A stretch of 37,461 nucleotides of DNA from Actinomycetes bacterium (GCA_021373175.1 JAJFTE010000087.1:1-37461); one strand, 5' to 3'. Positions 1 to 8,838 are shown, counted from the first letter of the stretch. The notes: generated by a model not told the origin, from the sequence alone. Numbers and translations: made by a program.

Positions 1-93
1 CCCCTCTCGGCCACCCCCGGCGGCACCGCGCGAATAGACTGGAACGAATTCCTGCACGAAAGTCGAGGTGCGGTAAAGGGACACCTTAGGTAA
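1..93 (+). CDS. C-terminal tail of an unidentified protein (partial)
   Basis: Frame 1 is open from the first base of the window to a TAA at 91-93, giving about 30 residues that end in WNEFLHESRGAVKGHLR. The composition (charged, one Trp, no low-complexity run) is protein-like, and the tail vaguely resembles the C-termini of small antitoxin-type proteins. I cannot assign a family from so little. It could also be chance, because high-GC sequence leaves many frames open. Confidence 0.3.
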   Translation, partial: PLSATPGGTARIDWNEFLHESRGAVKGHLR

Positions 94-108
94 TTGTGGT
101 AATTGTGG
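91..108. repeat. Two tandem copies of a 9-bp AT-rich unit
   Basis: TAATTGTGG occurs at 91-99 and again at 100-108, followed by a partial TAGG. It is AT-rich against a GC-rich background and sits right at the end of the upstream reading frame, about 285 bp before pglC. A regulator binding site is possible, but nothing else supports it. Confidence 0.45.
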
Positions 109-393
109 TAGGCCGTGCGATTTCCGGCGAGCGGGTGCCAGAAGGGCTCGACTGCGCCACTCTCAGACGATTGACGCAGCGTGCAGGCACGCACAATCAG
201 GTATAATCGCTGGATAGTCGGCGACCGCGCCAACGGTACCGCATCAAGGAAATCCCCTGGAGGGGGACATGTGCCCTCCAGACGACCGTGACTTGGAGTC
301 CCTCGTGCAAGCGCAAACACTGGTCCCCGTCAGTGACCCCGCACGCCCCTTGAAACCACTGTCTGACGACTCGGCCGGGATGCTCACTCACGT
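94..393 (+). promoter_or_regulatory. Leader and candidate promoter region of the pgl operon
   Basis: This stretch holds no convincing gene. A perfect TATAAT lies at 202-207. The only good -35-like hexamer, TTGACG at 171-176, is 25 bp away and too far to pair with it, so the promoter call rests on the -10 alone. Further down, an 8-bp perfect hairpin (CTGGAGGG at 257-264, CCCTCCAG at 274-281) would lie in a leader of roughly 180 nt. No U-tract follows the hairpin, so it is not an obvious terminator. Confidence 0.35.
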
Positions 394-1020
394 ATGGCCC
401 TCACCCAGGGACCGCGCGTGAAGCGAACCATAGACATTACGGCGGCGCTCCTCGGAATCGTGCTGCTTTCACCTCTGATGCTTGTGGTCGGGCTTGTTGT
501 GCTCTTCACAATGGGCAAACCCGTTCTCTTCGTGCAGGAGCGCGCGGGCTGGCACGGGCGTACCTTCCGGCTCTACAAGTTCCGCACGATGACGATCGAT
601 CGCGATGCGTCAGGCGAGCTGCTCCCGGATGCGGACAGGCTGACGCGTGCAGGTGCCGTCATCCGCCGCACCAGCCTTGATGAACTCCCACAGCTCATAA
701 ACGTGCTCCGCGGCGAGATGAGCATCGTCGGCCCCCGGCCGCTTCTGCCTGAGTACCTGCCGCTCTATACTGAGCGCCAGGCGCGGCGACATGACGTTCG
801 GCCCGGCATCACCGGGTTGTCACAAGTGGCGGGCCGAAACGCCCTTTCGTGGGAGGATCGCCTGAGCCTTGACGTCGAATACGTGGAAAGACGCTCTCTG
901 TGGCTGGATGCGAGCATTGTCCTCCAGACAGTTGCTGTCGTATCGCAGCAAAGTGACGTGGCACATCCCGGATCGGCGACCATGCCCAAGTTCTCGGGGT
1001 CCAAGAACGGAGACTCGTAG
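394..1020 (+). CDS. pglC: PglC-like undecaprenyl-phosphate phosphoglycosyl transferase
   Basis: A small monotopic phosphoglycosyl transferase of the bacterial sugar transferase family. PglC moves phospho-N,N'-diacetylbacillosamine from UDP onto undecaprenyl phosphate at the inner face of the membrane, the first committed step of a glycan. The product is 208 aa, about the length of Campylobacter PglC, with an N-terminal re-entrant hydrophobic helix near residues 14-40, the FVQERAG and YKFRTM blocks, the catalytic Asp-Glu pair D96-E97 in SLDELPQ, then [18 protein letters not shown] and GRNALSW. The C-terminus KFSGSKNG also recalls PglC. A GTG at 418 (protein starting VKR) is an alternative start, since neither site has a strong Shine-Dalgarno sequence. 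The next gene, the acetyltransferase, starts 6 bp after the stop. The diNAcBac substrate is inferred from the adjoining D, E and F genes. Confidence 0.9.
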   Translation: MALTQGPRVKRTIDITAALLGIVLLSPLMLVVGLVVLFTMGKPVLFVQERAGWHGRTFRLYKFRTMTIDRDASGELLPDADRLTRAGAVIRRTSLDELPQLINVLRGEMSIVGPRPLLPEYLPLYTERQARRHDVRPGITGLSQVAGRNALSWEDRLSLDVEYVERRSLWLDASIVLQTVAVVSQQSDVAHPGSATMPKFSGSKNGDS

Positions 1021-1026
1021 CATCTC

Positions 1027-1650
1027 ATGCGATTCGTAGTGATAGGCGCAGGTGGCTTCTCGTGTGAAGTTGCCGACATGCTCGACATGTTGGGTCATGA
1101 GATCGTGGCGTTTCTAGATGCCCGGGTCACGGAATCCATGCACAGCACTACAGGGCGGCCAGTCGTTCGCTCGCTTGAGAATCTCGCCTTCGATGCAGCT
1201 GTTATCGCAATCGGCGACGTCAACATTCGAGAGAAGTACCTCTCGCTCCAGGATACGGGGGTGGCCTTCCCGCCTCTGATCCACCCTACCGCGTTTGTGA
1301 GCCCTGGTGCCCTACTCGGTCCAGGGGTAGTTGTGATGAACAACGCGGTCATCAGCGCCCGGGCCAATGTCGGATCTGGAACACTGATAAACGTCGCAGC
1401 GTATGTCGCTCACGACTGCGTGCTGGGCGCATGCACTCATTTGGCCTCGGGGGTCCGCCTGGGAGGAGCGACGCGCGTCGGAGATCGCTGCCTGTGCGGG
1501 ACCAACGCCGTGGTTCTTCCTGGTGTGGTCGTCGGTGACGACGTGACGTGTGGTGCGGGCGCCGTTGTCACCTCCGACGTCGCTTCCGGGCTCACCGTTG
1601 CGGGCGTGCCCGCACGCCCACTCGTGACCGGGAAGGCATCCGATGAGTGA
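1027..1650 (+). CDS. pglD: PglD-like UDP-4-amino-sugar N-acetyltransferase
   Basis: A left-handed beta-helix acyltransferase of the NeuD/PglD family. It acetylates the C4 amine of the UDP-4-amino-6-deoxy sugar with acetyl-CoA to give UDP-N,N'-diacetylbacillosamine. The 207 aa start with a Rossmann-like sugar-nucleotide subdomain (FVVIGAGGFSCEVADML, residues 3-19). Hexapeptide repeats run from about residue 92 to 195, with the general-base histidine H129 in AHDC. The C-terminal VAGVPARPL is typical of the family. It lies between pglC (6 bp away) and the aminotransferase, which begins 8 bp before its stop, so the three are probably translated together. The exact sugar could be another 4-amino-6-deoxyhexose; diNAcBac is the best fit to the gene set. 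Confidence 0.88.
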   Translation: MRFVVIGAGGFSCEVADMLDMLGHEIVAFLDARVTESMHSTTGRPVVRSLENLAFDAAVIAIGDVNIREKYLSLQDTGVAFPPLIHPTAFVSPGALLGPGVVVMNNAVISARANVGSGTLINVAAYVAHDCVLGACTHLASGVRLGGATRVGDRCLCGTNAVVLPGVVVGDDVTCGAGAVVTSDVASGLTVAGVPARPLVTGKASDE

Positions 1651-2863
1651 CGGCGTCCTCGCGCTCGACGGCGGTACGCCCGTCCGAAGCACACCGCTGC
1701 CCCCGTGGCCGTACTTCGCTCCCGATGAGGTGGCGGCAGTCGTGGAAGTCTTGCACTCGGGGCGTGTGAACTACTGGACCGGGGACGCTGGGCGTCGGTT
1801 CGAGACCGCTTTCGCGGAATACCTCGGCGCCCCGTACGCAATTGCGCTCGCCAACGGCACCGTGGCACTAGAGGCGGCGCTTCTCGCCCTCAACCTCCGC
1901 CCCGGTGACGAGGTCATCGTCCCGTCCCGGACGTTCGTGGCAACGGCCAATGCGGTGGCCCTTCATGGTGGTCGCCCCGTGTTCGCCGACGTCGATCGCG
2001 ACAGCCAGAACGTAACACCCGCCACTATCTCGGCTGCCCTGTCGCCACGTACGAAGGGTGTGATCGTGGTTCACCTCGGCGGCTGGCCCTGCGAGATGGA
2101 CCCGATCATGACCCTCGCCCGCGAGAACGACCTCTTCGTCATCGAGGACTGCGCGCAGGCCCTCGGGGCCAAATACAAGCATCGACCTGTTGGCACAATC
2201 GGCGACATTGGCACGTTCTCGTTCTGCCAGGACAAGATCATGACCACTGGCGGCGAGGGCGGCATGCTCGTCACCTCATCTGAGGCGCTACGAGACCGAG
2301 CGTGGGCCATGAGGGACCACGGGAAGTCGTTCGCCAAGGTGCACAACGCGACTCCACATGACGGCACGAGTTTCCGCTGGTTGCACGACACGATCGGCAG
2401 CAACTGGCGCATGACCGAGATGCAAGCGGCCATCGGGCTGACAGCGCTGCCTAAGGTCCACGGATGGATCTCGCGGCGTTCCGAGAACGCGCGGATGCTC
2501 ACGGCCTGCCTGTCCGCCTTTACCTCAATCCGCGTTCCCGTGTCGCCTGCGCACGTGCAGCACGCACATTATCGCCAGTACGGCTTCGTTGCTCAGCAAG
2601 GTCTCTCCAACGGATGGGACCGTGACCGCATCGCGCGTGCTATCGTTGCCGAGGGAATCCCGTGCGGTGTGGGCTCTTGCTCCGAAATCTACCTGGAGGA
2701 GTCCTTCAAGTCCGAAGGGCTCCGCCCGGCGACCCGGGCCTCAGTCGCGCGCGATCTCGGGGACACATCGCTCGCCTGGCTGGTGCATCCCACGCTCGAG
2801 GAGAATGACATGCGAGATGTTTGCGAAGCCATCACCCGTGTGCTCACCGAGGCGACTCTATGA
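1643..2863 (+). CDS. pglE: PglE-like UDP-4-keto sugar aminotransferase (DegT/DnrJ family)
   Basis: A PLP-dependent aminotransferase that converts the 4-keto-6-deoxy sugar made by PglF into the 4-amino sugar acetylated by PglD. The 406-aa length is normal for DegT/DnrJ/EryC1/StrS enzymes. Visible landmarks are the substrate loop VNYWTGDAGRRFE (residues 42-54), ALANGTVALE (68-77), the PLP-ring contact D169 in VIEDCAQALG, and the Schiff-base lysine K198 in FSFCQDKIMTTGGEGG. It overlaps pglD by 8 bp and ends in an ATGA overlap with pglF, pointing to tight translational coupling. Confidence 0.88.
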   Translation: MSDGVLALDGGTPVRSTPLPPWPYFAPDEVAAVVEVLHSGRVNYWTGDAGRRFETAFAEYLGAPYAIALANGTVALEAALLALNLRPGDEVIVPSRTFVATANAVALHGGRPVFADVDRDSQNVTPATISAALSPRTKGVIVVHLGGWPCEMDPIMTLARENDLFVIEDCAQALGAKYKHRPVGTIGDIGTFSFCQDKIMTTGGEGGMLVTSSEALRDRAWAMRDHGKSFAKVHNATPHDGTSFRWLHDTIGSNWRMTEMQAAIGLTALPKVHGWISRRSENARMLTACLSAFTSIRVPVSPAHVQHAHYRQYGFVAQQGLSNGWDRDRIARAIVAEGIPCGVGSCSEIYLEESFKSEGLRPATRASVARDLGDTSLAWLVHPTLEENDMRDVCEAITRVLTEATL

Positions 2864-4458
2864 CGCCCACGGTCGGAGAGTCATACAGACCATATTCCGG
2901 TCATCCGGCCTGGCTGCAGCAGTTGCTGTACGCCGTGGTCGATGCCGGTATCGTTTTCATCTCCACCCTGCTCGCATACTGGGCACGGTTCGGCGGCGCC
3001 GTGCTGCCCGAGTTTCGGGCGAGCATCGGCGTCGTCTCGGTCGTCGCCACACTGCTCTTCGTCACGGCATTCACTCTGGTCGGCCTGTACCGACATATGT
3101 GGCGCTACGCGGGCGTCGACACCTACGTCCGCCTCGTAGCAAGCATCGCGGGGGGCACCGTAGTCCTCGTCGCTCTGACGCTCTCCGTTCGAACGCCCTC
3201 CGGCGGACGTTACGCTCCGCTGGGAGTGCTCGCACTGCTCGCGGTCTTCGTGCTCGTGGGTTCTACGGGTCTACGTGCGTTCGGTCGCTTCAGCGCCTAC
3301 GTGCAAGCGCGGGCTGCGGCCCCGCTAGGAGCGACGCGCATTCTCGCGGTCGGGGCGGGCGACGCGGGCTCGATCATGTTGCGAGATGTGGAGGTGCACC
3401 CGGAGTACGGCCTGAAGGTGGTCGGCTTCCTCGATGACGACCCTGCCAAGATCGGTCGCGTTCTTCGTGGCGTGTCGATCTTCGGACCAATCGAGGCGTT
3501 GGTCGAGCATGCCAGGCGCCTCGCCGCCGACGAGATCTACGTCGCGATGCCGTCGGCCACGGTCTCACAACGACGCCGCATCCTGGATGTCTGTGCTGCT
3601 TCCGATCTCCCAACCCGAATCGCACCGTCGCTTTCGCAAGTCTCAAATGACTTCGACGCCCGCGCATTCCGCCGCGTCGCTGCGGAGGACCTCCTTGGCC
3701 GGGATTCGGTCTCACTCGACCTCGGCCAGGTCGCGCACACGATAACCGACCGCGTCGTGCTCATCACTGGCGCTGCCGGCTCGATAGGCTCCGAACTGGC
3801 CAGACAGGCCATACGCTTCGGACCGCGCCGACTCATCCTTCTCGATGTCGATGAGTCGCGGCTCTACGAGACGTACCTGGAGCTTCGTGGGGACAAGCCG
3901 AACAGGCTCGTCATGGCGATCTGCAACATCCGCAACGCAAACAAGTTGCTGAGCGTGTTCGCCGAGCACCGCCCGGATCTCGTGATTCACGCAGCAGCCT
4001 ACAAGCACGTGCCTTTGATGGAGATCGCACCCGATGAGGCAGTGCTCACCAACATCCTCGGTACGCTGAACGTGCTTGAGGCCTGTGAGCGGTTCAGACC
4101 CGATCGTTTCGTCCTCATTTCAACCGACAAAGCCGTCGAACCCACAAGTGTGATGGGCGTGACGAAGGCCGTCACCGAGCGGCTCGCGTTCGCGGCATGC
4201 CGGAAGGGTGTTCCGGCATGCGTGGTTCGCTTCGGGAACGTGCTCGGCAGCCGGGGAAGCGTGGTTCCGATCTTCGAGACGCGGCTCCACAACCGCGAAC
4301 CTCTTCAGGTCACCCATCCGGATGTGACCCGTTACTTCATGACCATCGCTGAGGCCAGCCTCCTGGTGTTGCAGGCGCAGGCGCTGGACGCCGACGGCCA
4401 CCTCTTCGTGCTGGACATGGGCGAGCCGGTGAAGACGTCGACCTGGCGTCGAAGATGA
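2860..4458 (+). CDS. pglF: PglF-like UDP-GlcNAc 4,6-dehydratase, frameshifted near its C-terminus
   Basis: A membrane-anchored nucleotide-sugar dehydratase of the CapD/PglF/WbpM type, which converts UDP-GlcNAc to the 4-keto-6-deoxy intermediate used by PglE. From the ATG that overlaps the pglE stop (ATGA) it has about four N-terminal transmembrane helices (residues 15-130), a CoA-binding-like Rossmann domain (about 150-270) and an SDR domain with GAAGSIGSELA near 304, ISTDKAVEPTS near 421 and VMGVTK just after, the PglF-type active site. At codon 526 the frame breaks. The family motif expected after LDMGEPVK continues in another frame from 4437, and one missing base (for example a second C after 4436) would restore VKTVDLASKMISLSG. 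The frame therefore ends early with TSTWRRR. This is either a sequencing error or a real mutation removing about 90 C-terminal residues. Confidence 0.85.
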   Translation: MTPTVGESYRPYSGHPAWLQQLLYAVVDAGIVFISTLLAYWARFGGAVLPEFRASIGVVSVVATLLFVTAFTLVGLYRHMWRYAGVDTYVRLVASIAGGTVVLVALTLSVRTPSGGRYAPLGVLALLAVFVLVGSTGLRAFGRFSAYVQARAAAPLGATRILAVGAGDAGSIMLRDVEVHPEYGLKVVGFLDDDPAKIGRVLRGVSIFGPIEALVEHARRLAADEIYVAMPSATVSQRRRILDVCAASDLPTRIAPSLSQVSNDFDARAFRRVAAEDLLGRDSVSLDLGQVAHTITDRVVLITGAAGSIGSELARQAIRFGPRRLILLDVDESRLYETYLELRGDKPNRLVMAICNIRNANKLLSVFAEHRPDLVIHAAAYKHVPLMEIAPDEAVLTNILGTLNVLEACERFRPDRFVLISTDKAVEPTSVMGVTKAVTERLAFAACRKGVPACVVRFGNVLGSRGSVVPIFETRLHNREPLQVTHPDVTRYFMTIAEASLLVLQAQALDADGHLFVLDMGEPVKTSTWRRR

Positions 4459-4721
4459 TCTCGCTCAGCGGAATCAGGGTACCCATCGAGTTCACGGGCT
4501 TGCGGCTGGCCGAGAAGATGCACGAGACCCTCACGACGACCGAAGAGGGCTTGCTTCCCACATCGGCCGACAAGGTTATGGCCGTCAATGTGATTCCGTA
4601 CGATACAAACGTGCCCCTGAGGGCGCTCATCGATCCATTGATTCAAGCGGGCAACGAGCGGTCTTTGGGGGAGATACGGCGTCTGTTGGAGTCAATCATC
4701 CCAGACTATCGCCCACAGTAA
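4455..4721 (+). pseudogene. pglF: Displaced C-terminal end of pglF
   Basis: The 88 residues from MISLSGIRVPIEFTGLRLAEKM onward continue the PglF/CapD C-terminal domain and end normally at a TAA (4719-4721). Homologous coding actually resumes at 4437 (VDLASKM). The ATG at 4455 overlaps the premature TGA at 4456-4458 as ATGA, so reinitiation could in principle produce a separate C-terminal piece. That ATG also corresponds to a methionine often present in the intact family (the DMI/KMI position), so the overlap may be coincidental. The usual GLRPGEK motif reads GLRLAEK, a change at conserved positions that fits relaxed selection. Confidence 0.75.
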
Positions 4722-4800
4722 GGCACCCTTCCGCCTTTGTCGGCGCGCCGATCTGTGCTTGAATGGTCGGAGTAGCCCGCTCCCAACGAGGAGCATCCAC

Positions 4801-6360
4801 ATGAGACCACAGCCCGCAGTCACAGCCATCGTCCGGAATGTCATCCGCGTGGCACTCGTTTCCGCCGTAGCGCTGTCGGTCCTTGGTCCCTCCCCCGCGC
4901 TCGCCGGTACGGTCTTCCTGGACGCAGGTCACGGCGGCAGGTACCCCGGTGCTGTGTACGTGGGTGTCGAGTAACAGAGGATCAACCTACTCATAGCGCT
5001 CGAGACGCGAAAGGTTCTGGAGACCCGCGGACATCGCGTCGGGATGAGCCGCACAGGGGACACGGTCGTCGGCAGCGGTGACATCCAGACCTCGCACTAT
5101 AGCGAGTCCACTAACTCATTCAGCTTCTACTCGGACACGAAGACCGGCGCCTACCCGATTCCGTACGACGACTTGCAGGCACGCTGCAACAAGGCGAACT
5201 TCTTCGGAGCCGACTTGTTCATCTCCATTCACAACAACGCCGGCGGAACGGCAACCGGCACAGAGAGCTACTACAACGACTGGAACACCCAGTCGGATAC
5301 AAAACTCGCGGCCAACCTCGCCGCGCTGCTGCAAAATGAGGTCACCACGCACGCCGGAACGACGTACCGCAAGGTCGATGACGTTGGCTACTATGTTGTC
5401 CGGTGGGCAAACATGCCGGCTGCGCTCGTCGAGGTCGCCTTCTTGTCGAACTCTTCGGACCGCGCGAAACTGCTATCGGCGACATTCCGGCACAAAGTGG
5501 CCGTCGGTATCGCGGACGCGGTCGACCGGTTCTTTGCGTCGAAGCCCTTCAAGCCCATCGAGCCCCGTATTGCCGACGCGACTCGCTATGCGACATCCTC
5601 CGCCGCCGCACTGGCCGGCTGGCCGACCGGTGCGGACGCCGTCATTGTCGCTTCGGGCGAAGACTGGGCCGATGCGCTGACGGCCTCACCCCTGTCGGTC
5701 GCACTTGATGCACCCGTGCTGTTGACGCCCCGCGCGAGCCTCACCGCCTCGACCGCTGCCGCGATCGCCGCGCTTGTGGCAGAGCGAGTCGGATTGAAAC
5801 CGGGCGCGGGGGTGACCGTCGTTGCCGGCACGGTATTTCCCGATGCCACATCCTCGTCGGCCTTCTCGGGCATGCTCGGCATGCCTATCCTGCTCACGCG
5901 AAGCGACTCACTGCCAGGCGCGACCGCTGCATTCCTTGCCGAGCATTCAGAAGATCTCACACGCGTCGTCGTTGTCGGCGGTCCCCCGGTGGTGTCGACT
6001 GCACTCGTCGGGAGACTGCGCCAGTCGCGCACGGTCATCTGGCTCTACGGGCCGGACCGCTACCAGACGAACGTCGCCGTTCTCCGCCGCTTCTGGCCGA
6101 CGGGCCGCATGACGCCGGTGATCGCCACTGCCGTGGACTTCCCTGACGCGCTCACAGCGGGTGCCTAAGCGGCCGGGGACGGACAACCAGTCGTCTTGTG
6201 CGGTGCCAAGTACCTTGCACCCAAGACGCGCGAATGGCTGATGGTCAACAACAGCCGCATCTCGGGCTCCGCCATGGTCGGCAGCACCGGCGTGCTCACA
6301 AACCTGCTCGAATGGGAACTCAACAAGGCGCGGCGCTTTCCGCCACCGGCCGCACCTTAG
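4801..6360 (+). pseudogene. N-acetylmuramoyl-L-alanine amidase with CWB2 repeats, interrupted by two TAA codons
   Basis: One continuous frame of 519 codons encodes a secreted wall hydrolase but contains TAA at 4972-4974 (codon 58) and 6166-6168 (codon 456), before a natural TAG at 6358-6360. A GAGGAG sequence precedes the ATG. The parts are a signal peptide ending near ALA (residue 35), an amidase_3 domain with DAGHGG (zinc ligand H44), a probable second ligand E57 immediately before the first stop, IHNNAGG (H144) and VEVAFLSN (E211), then CWB2 repeats from about residue 185 to the end. Downstream of the first stop an ATG at 5044 could start a fragment without the first zinc-binding half, which should be inactive. 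Comparison with CWB2 repeats suggests the second stop replaced Tyr in AGAYAA. Amidase_3 enzymes cleave the lactyl-amide bond of peptidoglycan, and CWB2 repeats hold proteins to the wall. Confidence 0.8.
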
Positions 6361-6369
6361 ACATTCGGA

Positions 6370-6395
6370 CGAGCCGGGGGGAAGCCTCCGGTTCG
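6370..6395. terminator. Bidirectional hairpin between the amidase remnant and the LCP gene
   Basis: The arm 6370-6377 (CGAGCCGG) pairs with 6388-6395 (CCGGTTCG) including one G-T pair, and the stem extends inward by about three pairs. It lies in the 42-bp gap between two convergent genes, where a shared terminator is expected. There is no clear T-tract on either side. Confidence 0.55.
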
Positions 6396-6402
6396 CGAGC
6401 AA

Positions 6403-7440
6403 TCACTCCTCAGACGGGAACTCGCCACGCTGGATAGCCTCTAGCAGTGCCTTCATCTCCTCCGCCTTGGGGATGACGTACGACACACCGCTGATCGTAC
6501 CGGTGGTGGCAGGAATCGTGTAGCTCGGGATCTCCTTGGACGCGGCTCCGCGATACTCGCCGAACAACGCCACGATGTCCGCCACGCTCATGTCGGTCTT
6601 CACGTGATTCGCCCCGGCGTTCATGACACTGGTGAGGCGCGAGAAGTTCCGCTCAGCGGCCGCCTTGCGGGCAACTGCGGAGAGGAACGCTTGCTGGGTC
6701 TTGATGCGACCGAAGTCCCCGTTGCTGTAGGCCTGACGGTTCCTCACGACAGAGAGCGCCTTGGCGCCGTTAAGGTGCTGCATTCCCGTGCCCACGATAA
6801 TACCCTGGCCGTAGTCGACCGGACGGTCGACGTACATGTCGATCCCGCCCAGAGCGTCGACAATCGAGGCGAATCCGACGAAGTCGACCTGGACGTAGTG
6901 GTTCACGGGCAACCCCGTGAGCTTCTGCACCGTCTCGATCGTGAGCGGTACTCCTCCGTAGGCTGATGCGTGGTTGACCTTCGTGACCCCGTGTCCCGGG
7001 ACTTCCGTGCGTGTGTCACGGGGGATCGAGAGAAGCAGCACCGACTTGTCAGCGCTCGATAGCCGAGCGAGCAGAATCGTGTCCGTCCGCGTGTTGCCAC
7101 TGGTGGAGTCATTGCCGAGCAGCAGGATGTAGGAGTAGCCGCTATTTGGGTCACCGAGAGCCGGCGCGTCGTCAAGAACCGCTTCGATTGCCTTGCGTTC
7201 GACCCTCGCTGGCGCTAGCTTCGCACCGACGCTGAAGTACTCGTACGCCAAGAACGCGAGCACTCCCACGACCAGCGTGCCAAGAACAGCGGCGACGGCG
7301 ATGATCTCTTTCTTCTTCAGCGTGCGTGCCGGTTTCGGCCGCGCACGTCGGGACTTCTGTTGCCGGTGCTTACCCGAACGACCGGAGCCACTCGGGGTAC
7401 GTTCTCCGGTGTCCGAAACTGTCTGTGAGTAGTCTGACAA
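6403..7440 (-). CDS. LytR-CpsA-Psr (LCP) family glycopolymer-peptidoglycan ligase
   Basis: LCP proteins transfer undecaprenyl-linked glycans to peptidoglycan on the outer face of the membrane. The 345-aa product has a basic cytoplasmic N-terminus, one transmembrane helix (about residues 45-67) and an extracellular LCP domain (about 100-260) showing LLGNDSTSGNTRTDTILLA, SIPRDTRTEVPGHG and KVNHASAYGG, which hold the conserved Asp/Arg residues that bind the pyrophosphate-lipid substrate. The start is a TTG preceded by AGGAGGAATC, a strong Shine-Dalgarno sequence. It is the only - strand gene inside the + strand part of the locus, divergent from the flippase, so the two may share the 84-bp region between them. 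It probably attaches the glycan built by the neighbouring genes. Confidence 0.88.
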   Translation of the reverse strand: MSDYSQTVSDTGERTPSGSGRSGKHRQQKSRRARPKPARTLKKKEIIAVAAVLGTLVVGVLAFLAYEYFSVGAKLAPARVERKAIEAVLDDAPALGDPNSGYSYILLLGNDSTSGNTRTDTILLARLSSADKSVLLLSIPRDTRTEVPGHGVTKVNHASAYGGVPLTIETVQKLTGLPVNHYVQVDFVGFASIVDALGGIDMYVDRPVDYGQGIIVGTGMQHLNGAKALSVVRNRQAYSNGDFGRIKTQQAFLSAVARKAAAERNFSRLTSVMNAGANHVKTDMSVADIVALFGEYRGAASKEIPSYTIPATTGTISGVSYVIPKAEEMKALLEAIQRGEFPSEE

Positions 7441-7524
7441 GATTCCTCCTCAAGGGACTGCGTACTGTATGGTATGCACAGCGAACCAGTTTGACCACGT
7501 TTCGTTTCTCCGCCGACACCCGGG

Positions 7525-8838
7525 ATGCCGAGGCGCCGCCGTTACATGACACCGAGATTGAGTAGCAGCGAGACTCTCCAGAACGTAGGGAGACTCGCCT
7601 CAGGCACCGCGATTGCGCAGGCTGCGCCGCTGCTTGCCACACCCATCCTCACTCGCCTGTACACTCCCGTCCAGTTCGGAGAATACGGCGTGTTTGTTGC
7701 GCTCCTGATGGGTTTGTCGGTGGTGGTCTCCGGCCGCTACGAAGTCGCGGTACCCCTTCCGAAGTCCGACGATAAAGCATACAGCCTTCTGGCTCTCTCC
7801 TTGATCGTTTCTGTAATGCTGAGCGCCGTGCTGGCGGTCACAGGTGTCGTCGCCTCGGTCATCGTCGACCCCAAGGCACTTGCATCGCTCGGCGTCACCT
7901 CGCGCACCGTCATCATGCTCCCAGTTGGCATCCTGTTCGCCGCCGTCATGCAGTCGGCCGGCTACTGGTTCACGCGACAGGGTGCATTCCGAATCGTCGC
8001 GCTTGCACGCTCGCTGATGGGCATCATCACAGCTCTCGCCGCCATTGCTCTGGGCGCTGTCGGCATCTCCTCGGGACTCATCGTCTCCGTCCTTATGGGC
8101 TACGTGGTGACCGGGAGCGTACTGCTGGTCGCACTGATACGCCGTACCCGGGGCATGACCGCCGGCATCTCCGGCGCGTCACTGAAAGCCGTGGCGAGGG
8201 AGTACCGGGAGTTCCCGCTGCTCAACTCGCCACACGCACTTCTGGACACGGCGCGAGAAAGCCTCACGCTCATGCTCACCGGGGCGCTGTTCGGCCCGAC
8301 GGTCCTGGGCTTCCTATCCCAGACGCTTCGCGTGCTCCGAGCTCCGATGAGCCTCATCGGACAGGCTGTTTCGCAGGTGTTCTTCCCGAGGGCGAGCCGG
8401 GCTCATGCCGAGGGCACGTCGCTCGCCCCCCTCACACGGCGCACCATGCGCGGCGTCCTGGCGGTCTCCGTGCCGATCTACCTGGCGGTGCTGGTAGCCG
8501 GCCCATGGCTGTTCTCCGTTGTATTCGGACCGACGTGGCGTCAGTCGGGTGTCTACGCGCAGATCCTATCGCCCTGGCTCGCGCTGGTACTCGTCGTTTC
8601 TTCTCTGAGCACACTCCCGATCATAAAGCGCCAGCAGCCACGAGCCCTGGCCATCAACGTCGTCGAGACCGCAACTCGCCTCATCGCACTACTGGTTGGC
8701 GCACGATTTGCGGGTGTACGGGGGGCGATCGCCGGCATCGCCATCGCAGGTCTCCTCGTCGGCATGGGACAGCTCGCGTGGTACCGGCATCTGGCTGCGA
8801 TGGCGCCACGTGTGGCCGGGATAGGATCCGAGGAATGA
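7525..8838 (+). CDS. Wzx-type polysaccharide flippase (MATE/MVF-like)
   Basis: A 437-aa polytopic membrane protein with about 12 hydrophobic segments. The N-terminal signature SGTAIAQAAPLLATPILTRL, followed by YTPVQFGEYGVF, is typical of oligosaccharide flippases in the polysaccharide_synt family, which move undecaprenyl-diphosphate-linked repeat units outward. The ATG at 7546 is an alternative start that would remove a short basic stretch; neither has a good Shine-Dalgarno sequence. Its stop overlaps the start of the next glycosyltransferase (ATGA), tying the two together in translation. Confidence 0.85.
   Translation: MPRRRRYMTPRLSSSETLQNVGRLASGTAIAQAAPLLATPILTRLYTPVQFGEYGVFVALLMGLSVVVSGRYEVAVPLPKSDDKAYSLLALSLIVSVMLSAVLAVTGVVASVIVDPKALASLGVTSRTVIMLPVGILFAAVMQSAGYWFTRQGAFRIVALARSLMGIITALAAIALGAVGISSGLIVSVLMGYVVTGSVLLVALIRRTRGMTAGISGASLKAVAREYREFPLLNSPHALLDTARESLTLMLTGALFGPTVLGFLSQTLRVLRAPMSLIGQAVSQVFFPRASRAHAEGTSLAPLTRRTMRGVLAVSVPIYLAVLVAGPWLFSVVFGPTWRQSGVYAQILSPWLALVLVVSSLSTLPIIKRQQPRALAINVVETATRLIALLVGARFAGVRGAIAGIAIAGLLVGMGQLAWYRHLAAMAPRVAGIGSEE

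Noticed and set aside
91-108. CRISPR-like or transposon-end repeat
   Set aside because: Only two 9-bp copies without spacers, terminal inverted repeats or a transposase nearby.
171-207. TTGACG at 171 and TATAAT at 202 as one promoter
   Set aside because: The spacer is 25 bp, far beyond the 16-19 bp that sigma-A accepts; only the -10 was kept as a weak call.
4972-6168. Recoding of TAA as a sense codon in the amidase gene
   Set aside because: TAA is the natural terminator of groEL, ychF and the restored pglF frame in this same window, so general reassignment is not tenable and no recoding signal was seen.
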